In this document: piece after piece, positions 1 through 6,178 of the stretch
Position numbering within the stretch: position 1 is the first letter of the stretch
Layout: the number at the start of each line of letters is the position of its first letter
Assembly (NCBI GenBank): GCA_964636275.1
Contig: CAZWRN010000032.1
Location: forward strand, 1 to 10,805
Reading direction: 5' to 3'
Length of the DNA: 10,805 bases
Origin: CAZWRN01 sp964636275
Lineage (GTDB): Bacteria; Patescibacteriota; Microgenomatia; Daviesbacterales; UBA10151
The notes under the pieces: generated by a model
Databases searched by the model: none
Seen by the model: the letters and a program-made list of their open reading frames with translations, nothing else
What the model was told of the DNA's origin: nothing
Program-made: the position numbers and the translations under genes

Positions 1-44
1 TCATGTGGGACTAAAAAATTCAGAAAATTAATAATAGAACGGTT

Positions 45-2390
45 TTACTGTGAGGGAGTATCTGTTATATACGTATTTAAAGGATCTGTAAATGTAATAT
101 TTTGGGTATTTCCGCTAGGTTTAGGTGAGTTTTGCACCATATTTTTCTCATTTGTAAGTGAGCGTTTCCCCACTGTCCCAACCAGAACCAAATCTTTGCG
201 TCCATTGACTACACCTTCGGTAATATCAGAAGGTTTAGTAAATGCAATATCAGGCTGATTTTCTAAAAGTTTAGTCATGATCTGATGCCAGATCGGTGAT
301 GCCCCCGTAATACCAGATGTCAGCTGAGGGTCCATTGGTGAATTGTCATTATTTCCCACCCATGTTCCAACCACAAACTGAGGAGTGTAGCCAAATGTCC
401 AGTTGTCCCTTTTTGAATCAGTAGTCCCAGTCTTAACGGCCACTGTGTGACCTGGGATAACCAATAAAGAGTTGGGTCCGAAAGCAGGAGTTCGAGCTTT
501 GTTATCCGACAAAATGCTACTTATCATATAAGCAACGCCACTTTCTAGCACTTTTTTCCCTTCAGGTTGAGAATTATCTTCCAGAATATTGCCTGTGGAA
601 TCAGTAATCTTTATTATTGGTTGAGTATCATATTTTTTCCCCAGCTGAGAGAATGTCCCATAAACACTCATCATATCGACCATTTTAACTTCCCCGCCTC
701 CCAGGGTAAGGGATAGACCATATCGTTCCGGAGAGTTAAAAGTAGTAATCCCCAGATCTTTAGCAGTTTGGATTAGTTTATTTACGCCTATTTCATTTAA
801 TACTTTAACAGCCGGAATATTGTATGAAGATCCTAATGCTGTCCGGATGGTAACTGGTCCATGAAATCTACCATCATAATTAACTGGTGAATAATTTTCC
901 CAGGCATTTTTATAACTGACAGGTGTATCAAAAATAATAGAAGCGGGAGTCAACCCTTCTTTAAAAGCGGCTGCAAAAGTAATTGGTTTGATTGATGATC
1001 CAGGCTGCCTGATGGAGGTAGTTACATTGAAATTTCCTCCTTTTTCATCCCAGTAATTTTTTGACCCCACCATAGCCAAAATATGCCCAGTTTTTGCATC
1101 AGTGATCATGGCAGCCCCATTTGTTGCTTTGAGCGATGCGAGCTTTTCAACCTCTTTTTCAACAATACTTTCGGCCATCTCCTGCGTATCCAGGTCCAAA
1201 CTAGTTGTCACCTGCAGGCCACCTTGGGAAACCATTTTTTCACCATATTTTTGTGACAGCACTGATCTGACATACATCACAAAATGAGCTGCTTTAATCT
1301 CTTCAATTTTAGGTTTAATATCCAGTGGAGTATTAAAAGCTTGGTCAGCTTGAGCTTGAGAGATATAGCCTTCCTCCACCATCCGGCGCAAGACCTCTTT
1401 TTGTCTGTTTTTAGCCATCTCAGGATGTGAACCATAAGGTGAAAAAGTAGTTGGGGAGACAGGGAGTCCTGCTAAGTAGCTTGATTCAGCCAAGTTTAAC
1501 TGAGATACATCTTTATTAAAGTAAGTCTCAGCGGCTGCGGCTACACCCCAGGTCGGGCCTCCATATGGAACTTCATTGAAATACATCTGTAAGATATCTT
1601 CTTTTGAAAAAATTCTCTCAGCCCAAAAAGCCAGCACGACTTCTTTAAGTTTTCTTTGCCAGGTGCGCTCCGGAGTTAAAAGGGTGTTTTTGATCAGCTG
1701 CTGAGTAATCGTTGATCCCCCTTGGAGATCGCCTCCTTTAAAAAAGTTTAAACCAGCCCGGGAAATACCAAACAAATCGACACCAGGATGAGCCCAAAAG
1801 TTTTTGTCTTCAATAGCTATAGTGGCATTTACCAACTCAGTTGGGATAGCTTCAATTTTTACGAGTGAGCGATTTTTACCATCATAGATCCGATAGAGCA
1901 ATTTGCCATTGCGATCAAAGATTTGTGTTGTCAAAGGCGAATTGGATGAACTTAAATTTTGAGGTGACGGGAGTTGATGAGCCACAAATACTAGACCAGC
2001 AGAATAAGTGAAAAAGATACCAAAAAGAGCCACGATCAAAATAGTTATGCGGATAGGGCTAGGGAAAAAACGAATAAAAAAATGCTGAAATGGCTTGAAG
2101 ATCCGTGCAAATAAAGGTTGCTTATTTGGCCTTCCCCGACCTTTTCGTCTCGTGAATGTAATTGCAGTTATTGGTATAGTAGAACTGATTTTTCCTAACA
2201 GGAGAAACAGCTGTTTTACTACAAAATATATTGTCCTAAATGGTGAAGATAGTACAAAAAATAGTATCTGCCAAACAAAATAAACAAAGCCAATTCCAAA
2301 TTCGCCTAGTTTAACCATCAGACAGATAAAGAGCATTAAAGCCAAGAAAACAGGGGGAGTATTTTTATTGATTTCAATTTTTTTTGCCAT
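45..2390 (-). CDS. Class A penicillin-binding protein (PBP1A-like, bifunctional)
   Basis: This enzyme would polymerise lipid II into glycan strands and cross-link the peptides, anchored in the membrane with its catalytic domains outside. The GT51 transglycosylase domain spans about residues 165-345. It has the EDKNFWAHPG motif with catalytic Glu194, then GGSTITQQLIKN (224-235) and the KLKEVVLAFWAERIFSKEDIL block (248-267). The transpeptidase domain follows at about 425-710 with all three motifs: SSIK (Ser465 nucleophile, Lys468), SYN (522-524) and KTGT (653-656). The main membrane helix is about 115-137. Unusually, two or three further hydrophobic segments (about 12-28, 32-48, 52-68) and a very basic linker (80-114) precede it, while most family members have one helix. 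The tail after 715 is Ser/Thr/Pro/Asn rich. The ATG is forced by an in-frame TAG six codons upstream. An AGAGG lies about 12 bases before the ATG, too far for a good ribosome site. Confidence 0.96.
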   Translation of the reverse strand: MAKKIEINKNTPPVFLALMLFICLMVKLGEFGIGFVYFVWQILFFVLSSPFRTIYFVVKQLFLLLGKISSTIPITAITFTRRKGRGRPNKQPLFARIFKPFQHFFIRFFPSPIRITILIVALFGIFFTYSAGLVFVAHQLPSPQNLSSSNSPLTTQIFDRNGKLLYRIYDGKNRSLVKIEAIPTELVNATIAIEDKNFWAHPGVDLFGISRAGLNFFKGGDLQGGSTITQQLIKNTLLTPERTWQRKLKEVVLAFWAERIFSKEDILQMYFNEVPYGGPTWGVAAAAETYFNKDVSQLNLAESSYLAGLPVSPTTFSPYGSHPEMAKNRQKEVLRRMVEEGYISQAQADQAFNTPLDIKPKIEEIKAAHFVMYVRSVLSQKYGEKMVSQGGLQVTTSLDLDTQEMAESIVEKEVEKLASLKATNGAAMITDAKTGHILAMVGSKNYWDEKGGNFNVTTSIRQPGSSIKPITFAAAFKEGLTPASIIFDTPVSYKNAWENYSPVNYDGRFHGPVTIRTALGSSYNIPAVKVLNEIGVNKLIQTAKDLGITTFNSPERYGLSLTLGGGEVKMVDMMSVYGTFSQLGKKYDTQPIIKITDSTGNILEDNSQPEGKKVLESGVAYMISSILSDNKARTPAFGPNSLLVIPGHTVAVKTGTTDSKRDNWTFGYTPQFVVGTWVGNNDNSPMDPQLTSGITGASPIWHQIMTKLLENQPDIAFTKPSDITEGVVNGRKDLVLVGTVGKRSLTNEKNMVQNSPKPSGNTQNITFTDPLNTYITDTPSQ

Positions 2391-2407
2391 AATATAAACA
2401 AACCTCT

Positions 2408-2413
2408 AGTATA
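2408..2413 (-). promoter_or_regulatory. Possible -10 box for the penicillin-binding protein gene
   Basis: The minus strand reads TATACT here, five of six matches to the TATAAT consensus. It would start transcription near 2401 and give a leader of about 11 bases. No convincing -35 box is seen 16-18 bases upstream. A second TATACT lies at 2452-2457. The gap 2391-2606 must hold this gene's promoter if it is not transcribed from the gene upstream. It shows no stem followed by a T-run on the minus strand, so no terminator could be named for the upstream fusion gene. Confidence 0.25.
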
Positions 2414-2606
2414 GGCCACAAACACTTATAATAACAGAAAATCTGCCTTATAGTATAAAGTAATTTACTTCCAAGGGGGTAATCTAAAATTATTGTAGGA
2501 TAGCCTCTAGGCAAAAGAAAGTATCTGTTTCTGTATCAAAAGACAGCAAAATTTTTTGGGCGTTTTTTTGATAAACTCAGTTTTTATTGGTAATCAAAGC
2601 TTATAA

Positions 2607-4442
2607 CTATCGATTATGAGGAGGAAACAGGTCTTTAGCGACGTTTAGATAGTCTGGATAGCCATTTTTGTCCATCCAGATCCACCACTCTACGCCCCAT
2701 AAATATACTTCCGGGAATCCTGTTGATCTGGCAAATTCAATGTGAGAATTCATCTTTTGGGGTGGGAATGCTTTAAACTGTTCATCAATATCCCACTGAG
2801 TGAGCTGTTGTTGATCTGGTACCCATGGCTCAGTCTGAAGCTCTGAGATAATAATTTTCTTGGGATATGTTCCAGACAGCTTTTGAATGATCCAGCCTTT
2901 GGCATTATAGAAAAATGAAGGAAGTGGATAATCAAACCAGCCGAAATAGGGATTCCATACCTGTCGGTACAGCGTAGTTCCAAAAGAATCCCCTAGTTTC
3001 ATGGCCTGCATCCAGCTGGATATTTCTCCCGAATCTGTGATCAGAACAGGTTTACTATCCAAAGATTTAACCAAAATAACTTCTTTTTTAACAAAATCAT
3101 AGGTCAGCGGATTTTGAGCAGGGCAATCCCCAAAGGCCAGAAAAGGTTCATTTTCAACCTGCCAGCCGGCCACAGCTGGATGGTCTTTATAAGTGATAAC
3201 TGCCTTATGCAGCATCAATAGTATCTTTTCCTGCAACTTTTCGCGGCTTAGATTGCGAGCCCAGTCGGGAGGATAGCACTCTGGCCAGCGGGGAGCTTTG
3301 TAGCCAATTGCGAGAATTACTTTAGTCCCCTTTTTATCCGCTTCATTGAGATAAAAACTTAGGTCTCCTGTTTTAAATTGGCCTTCAATCGGTTCAAATT
3401 CATTCCAATACAAAGGGAGTCTGATTGTCGGAATTGCCAACGTAGACAGCATAGTTACATAGGACTCTGTTGGATCAAGTCCAAGTTCGGCTGCATATCG
3501 GGGTGAATAAGTCACGCCATAGATAGGTTTTGGATGAGTGGGCTCTGTCATAGATAAAACAAATAAACCAAGTGCAATCAGTATAATTCCGATAAGTTTA
3601 CCAAACCAGAGCCATATCGAAAGTTTCTCACCAAACAAGGCTGGTAATTTTCTGGCAAGCAGGAGACCGAAAATAAATAAAAATATATACTGCACTCCTT
3701 GCATGGCGTTGACTAAAGCCGGATCTGCGAGTGATATCGAAAATGTCAGCAACAATTGTGAAGCTCCCCCAGCGAACTGGCCAATTAAAAAAAGAATCCC
3801 TCCGCGAGAAAAAAATTTTAGCGGTGATGTTTGATGCCCTTGATCTAAGAATCGCTTTTTCAAGGGTTTAACCAAATAAAATGTTAATAAAAATGGAATT
3901 AAAATAACTCTTGAATAAACAAAAACTGAAGCAAAATCACCACTATGATACGCCCATGACAAAATAACATAGGAGTTGGCAAAAAAAAGTGATGATACCA
4001 GGACAGATAATATTTCCTGTGAATGAAGTTTGCCTTTCAAATAAGGTATCACTAAACAAAACAATCCTAGTATTAAAATAATGATTGCCCACAACTGATT
4101 TAAGGTTAGATTGCCACTGATATAACCCATCCCAGCCAGAATGATCGGTATCAGTGTTCCAATCACGGGGATTACCCTGGCTGGATTACCCACTTTGAGC
4201 GCCTGGAACATAAAATAGGCGCCAGCTGTCCATAACAAAGTTGAAAGAGATGCATACAAAAAAGTAGTTTGATTGGGGATTGGAACAAAAGGAATCCCCA
4301 CTAATACCAGTAATGAAAAAAGAGAGATGTAGTAGATATAAAAAAACGGATTAGGAGCTTGTTTCACTAGTAAATATTTATCAATCGTGACTGAAATACT
4401 GTTTAGTAAATACGCCAAAATACTTATGGGTAAATAACTCAT
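2607..4442 (-). CDS. EamA/DMT-type transporter fused to a clan GH-A glycoside hydrolase
   Basis: One 611-residue reading frame carries two domains. Residues 1-298 hold ten hydrophobic segments (about 5-20, 33-53, 60-80, 88-108, 117-134, 143-163, 168-191, 213-235, 243-263, 277-297) with EamA-like features such as FMFQALKVGNPARVIPVIG (78-96). Residues 307-611 look like a TIM-barrel glycosidase of the GH5/GH39/GH42 type. They contain RLPLYWNEFEPIEGQF (341-356), KAPRWPECYPPDWARN (382-397), VENEPF with probable acid/base Glu432, a tyrosine in TTLYRQVWNP (Tyr492), and IISELQTEPW with probable nucleophile Glu534. A short linker (298-308) joins them. The substrate is unknown; the domain could release or trim sugars that the membrane part moves, or the membrane part could be mainly an anchor. 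Positive charges favour both ends outside, which would expose the enzyme. The ATG is 14 bases past the previous terminator, with no Shine-Dalgarno and no other in-frame start before a TAA. The domain calls are firm; the fusion's function is inference. Confidence 0.88.
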   Translation of the reverse strand: MSYLPISILAYLLNSISVTIDKYLLVKQAPNPFFYIYYISLFSLLVLVGIPFVPIPNQTTFLYASLSTLLWTAGAYFMFQALKVGNPARVIPVIGTLIPIILAGMGYISGNLTLNQLWAIIILILGLFCLVIPYLKGKLHSQEILSVLVSSLFFANSYVILSWAYHSGDFASVFVYSRVILIPFLLTFYLVKPLKKRFLDQGHQTSPLKFFSRGGILFLIGQFAGGASQLLLTFSISLADPALVNAMQGVQYIFLFIFGLLLARKLPALFGEKLSIWLWFGKLIGIILIALGLFVLSMTEPTHPKPIYGVTYSPRYAAELGLDPTESYVTMLSTLAIPTIRLPLYWNEFEPIEGQFKTGDLSFYLNEADKKGTKVILAIGYKAPRWPECYPPDWARNLSREKLQEKILLMLHKAVITYKDHPAVAGWQVENEPFLAFGDCPAQNPLTYDFVKKEVILVKSLDSKPVLITDSGEISSWMQAMKLGDSFGTTLYRQVWNPYFGWFDYPLPSFFYNAKGWIIQKLSGTYPKKIIISELQTEPWVPDQQQLTQWDIDEQFKAFPPQKMNSHIEFARSTGFPEVYLWGVEWWIWMDKNGYPDYLNVAKDLFPPHNR

Positions 4443-4448
4443 ATATTC

Positions 4449-4457
4449 ACTATACCA
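4449..4457 (-). promoter_or_regulatory. Extended -10 promoter for the transporter-glycosidase gene
   Basis: The minus strand reads TGGTATAGT: a TGn extension followed by a -10 box with five of six consensus bases. Counting the box as -12 to -7 puts +1 exactly on the A of the ATG at 4442, which predicts a leaderless mRNA. The -35 position (GGGAAA) is not consensus and lies inside the upstream terminator hairpin, but extended -10 promoters can work without a good -35. Assigned by sequence inspection only. Confidence 0.5.
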
Positions 4458-4486
4458 AAAAAGAAGCGGGGTTTCCCCCGCTTCTT
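4457..4486 (-). terminator. Rho-independent terminator of the metal-handling operon
   Basis: An 11-bp perfect stem (4461-4471 with 4476-4486, core GCGGGG/CCCCGC) closes a TTTC tetraloop. On the minus strand it runs directly into a TTTTTT tract (4462-4457) and then GG. It sits 27 bases after the stop of the YcnI-like gene. The plus-strand side lacks a T-run, so it acts in the minus direction only. Confidence 0.92.
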
Positions 4487-4513
4487 AAATAGCACTTTCC
4501 TATTTAAAAATTA

Positions 4514-5176
4514 CTACTTTTTCCGTAAAGCTAAACCTATTGCAGCAAAAGATATCAGTAATGCTATCACTGAAAACAGCATTGGTGTATTTGATGCTTG
4601 AGGCTGGTTATCAGACATCAACTCAGCTGGTTTTACTGACAAATCATCAACAACTTTTGTTGTCGAGAATGGATTAATTCCATGATTATCCTCAGCCTCA
4701 TTGTGATCAGCCGATGGTTTAGGAGCATTGGGATCTTGATCCCAGGCAACAACAGTACCATCCTGATAGGTTTGGTATGCTTTCCAGTTTAAATCTCCAG
4801 TTTCTGCCGGGACTTGAGCAGAGAAAAAGAAATCATCCCTTTGACCGGCTGGAATAGATCCTCCTGTCCAAGACAATTCAGTCACCTTTGCATCTTCACC
4901 TTCGTCTGATTTTTGGACTGAAATAGTCCAACCAGGTTTTACATTGGGTGAAACATGTTTCAGACCTTCGGGTATAACCAGTCTAAGAGCTACCGTTGGC
5001 AGATCTTTTTCATTTGGTACTCCTACTGTAAATGTTTGAAAAGCCGCTGATTTGACTTCATTAGGCTTCACCACGACATGAGCCAACGCTAGAGGAGCCG
5101 TTGAGAAAAATATAACTAATGTCATAACCAATCCAATGATATTTCGAATTTTAAATTTCGAATTTACTTTTTTCAT
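4514..5176 (-). CDS. YcnI-like (DUF1775) secreted copper-binding protein, membrane-tethered
   Basis: This is a YcnI/DUF1775 domain protein, a family found beside copper genes; Bacillus subtilis YcnI binds copper through its mature N-terminal histidine. With the ATG at 5176 the product is 220 residues. It has a basic start and hydrophobic signal (about 12-32) ending APLALA, and predicted cleavage leaves His33 as residue one of HVVVKPNE. The VPNEKDLPTVALRLVIPEG stretch (53-71), PGWTISV (81-87) and LSWTGGSIPAGQRDDFFFSA (101-120) are typical, with Glu56 in the usual acidic position. A His/Asp/Glu-rich linker (151-170) leads to a C-terminal helix (about 199-217) ending RKK, so it stays on the outer face of the membrane. 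A GTG at 5185 is open in frame, but it lies inside the Shine-Dalgarno sequence and the ATG is 8 bases from AGGAGG, so the ATG is preferred. It is the last gene of its operon. Confidence 0.9.
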   Translation of the reverse strand: MKKVNSKFKIRNIIGLVMTLVIFFSTAPLALAHVVVKPNEVKSAAFQTFTVGVPNEKDLPTVALRLVIPEGLKHVSPNVKPGWTISVQKSDEGEDAKVTELSWTGGSIPAGQRDDFFFSAQVPAETGDLNWKAYQTYQDGTVVAWDQDPNAPKPSADHNEAEDNHGINPFSTTKVVDDLSVKPAELMSDNQPQASNTPMLFSVIALLISFAAIGLALRKK

Positions 5177-5180
5177 ATCT

Positions 5181-5190
5181 ATCACCTCCT
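5181..5190 (-). promoter_or_regulatory. Full-consensus ribosome binding site of the YcnI-like gene
   Basis: The minus strand reads AGGAGGTGAT, matching the anti-Shine-Dalgarno tail of 16S rRNA over ten bases, with AGGAGG eight bases from ATG 5176. It decides the start codon, because the in-frame GTG at 5185 is part of this site. It is the only strong Shine-Dalgarno sequence in the window. A T9 run lies just upstream on the same strand (within 5200-5220). Confidence 0.9.
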
Positions 5191-5229
5191 TTCTTGTTTG
5201 AGATAAAGAAAAAAAAATAGGAAAGTGGA

Positions 5230-5571
5230 TTATCCAATTGGAGGTGAACGATTATTGAGTGAAAAAGGGATCGGTGGCATATAAAATGGTAATGAGAGTT
5301 GATTAAAACTGATAAATGTTTCAACTGGTCGAGTCACAGCAAAAACCGACGGGACTTCTACCGGTGCTGGTAAACAGCAGTCATGTTTCTGCATTTGAAA
5401 ATGACTAGCATGAATAATGTGAAGCGGGAAAGTAAACAGGGTGATCAAGCAAATAACTAATCCGATCAAAGCCAGCTTAGAAAAAGGAAGTGAAAATCTA
5501 TGAATCAAAATCCAGCCAATAGCCAAAAAAAATAGCAGTGATGGAAAAAGATGGAAAAAGTGTTCGTTCAT
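5230..5571 (-). CDS. Small membrane protein with a His/Met/Cys ladder (unknown family)
   Basis: I do not recognise the family with confidence. The 113 residues hold two hydrophobic segments (about 8-23 and 33-50). The second is followed at once by HIIHASHFQMQKHDCC (51-66), in which His51, His54, His57, Met60 and His63 recur every third residue before Cys65-Cys66. His4 and His7 near the start keep the same spacing. Such thioether, imidazole and thiol groups are typical soft-metal ligands, and the neighbours are copper-type proteins, so a metal relay or sensor at the membrane surface is plausible. The C-terminal part is Pro-rich and ends NRSPPIG, loosely like small DUF2946-type proteins; that likeness is only an impression. 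The start overlaps the previous stop as ATGA and has no Shine-Dalgarno, which suggests translational coupling to the CopC-like gene. Confidence 0.75.
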   Translation of the reverse strand: MNEHFFHLFPSLLFFLAIGWILIHRFSLPFSKLALIGLVICLITLFTFPLHIIHASHFQMQKHDCCLPAPVEVPSVFAVTRPVETFISFNQLSLPFYMPPIPFSLNNRSPPIG

Positions 5572-6125
5572 TCAGGACTTTTTTTAGTTTTAAATAGTAA
5601 AAGTATTAAAAAAATTATCCCCCCTGCTCCAAAAACTACAAAATGAATCCAGTGGCCGGTAAAAAAATTTGTTGACTGAGATAAAGGTTGTCTAGTGTCT
5701 GATGAGGACCGTTCAACCCGAATATTATCCGTCAGGACAAAGTCATTAAACTGGCCAGGATTCTGGGGCTTTCCCGTCAAAGTAAGTGTATAGACTCCTA
5801 CTTGAGGAAAGGTTAGGCTAAAACTGGCATTTTCTAATGAGGGATCTGCCCCCCCGCTAAACAAATCTCCTTGGGCTATTACGGTATCCCCTTGTTTTAT
5901 CTCATAAATACATTCACAGGACTTGGGGTCAAATTTATTGTCCTTATCTTTAAAATCAAAAAAAAAGTTAGCTGGTTCCCCGGCTATTGGGTCGTCATCA
6001 GGTGAGATATGGACGACTGCACCAATTGATTTATCTGTTAGCAGAACATGAGCTTCTGCAGCCGGAGTAATAAGCAACAAGCAATATGCAATAAGAGTAA
6101 TAAGAATGATTTTTTGATTTAGCAT
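5568..6125 (-). CDS. Secreted CopC-like beta-sandwich protein with C-terminal membrane anchor
   Basis: The 185-residue product begins with a signal peptide (about 5-22) ending in PAAEA. Predicted cleavage leaves His26 as the first mature residue (HVLLTDKSIGAVVHI), as in CopC-type copper proteins. Further possible ligands are His39, the acidic SPDDDP (41-46), Cys70 and Cys72 in the CEC motif, and His158 and His161 just before the C-terminal helix (about 162-178). The middle looks like an immunoglobulin-like fold, with FPQVGVYTLTLTGKP (106-120) resembling the closing strands of YtkA/CopC-type domains. It lies 52 bases after the ferric-reductase-like gene and overlaps the next gene by four bases (ATGA), so it is in one operon with them. 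A role as an outer-surface metal binder or partner of the upstream membrane protein is inferred from context. No Shine-Dalgarno is visible; the ATG is the only standard start in the open stretch upstream. Confidence 0.8.
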   Translation of the reverse strand: MLNQKIILITLIAYCLLLITPAAEAHVLLTDKSIGAVVHISPDDDPIAGEPANFFFDFKDKDNKFDPKSCECIYEIKQGDTVIAQGDLFSGGADPSLENASFSLTFPQVGVYTLTLTGKPQNPGQFNDFVLTDNIRVERSSSDTRQPLSQSTNFFTGHWIHFVVFGAGGIIFLILLLFKTKKSPE

Positions 6126-6157
6126 AGTAAATTCTTTAGCATTTCGTTTTGCATATT

Positions 6158-6178
6158 GCTGTCTTGTATTGCGACAGC
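6158..6178 (-). repeat. Short inverted repeat between the first two operon genes
   Basis: GCTGTC (6158-6163) and GACAGC (6173-6178) can pair as a 6-bp stem with a 9-base loop. The repeat overlaps the TAG stop of the ferric-reductase-like gene. No T-run follows on the minus strand, so it is not a normal terminator; it could slow RNA decay from the 3' side or be chance. Confidence 0.35.

Noticed and set aside
1..44. ATGA at the extreme left end (minus strand, 4-1) as the start of the next gene
   Set aside because: Only the start triplet and one base are inside the window, so no coding evidence can be seen.
2403..2510. CCTCTAG occurring twice about 100 bases apart as an operator pair
   Set aside because: Seven bases, only two copies and no symmetry with the candidate promoter; expected often enough by chance.
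2540..2605. Possible terminator for the fusion gene (AAACTGAGTTT stem near 2573-2583)
   Set aside because: On the minus strand the short stem is followed by an A-run, not a T-run, and the stem is only four base pairs.
5174..5185. GTG start at 5185 for the YcnI-like gene
   Set aside because: The GTG is within the Shine-Dalgarno sequence itself, while the ATG at 5176 has ideal spacing.
5200..5220. T9 run on the minus strand before the YcnI-like gene, as a terminator
   Set aside because: The only stem before it is about four base pairs (TGGA/TCCA), too weak to support termination inside an operon.
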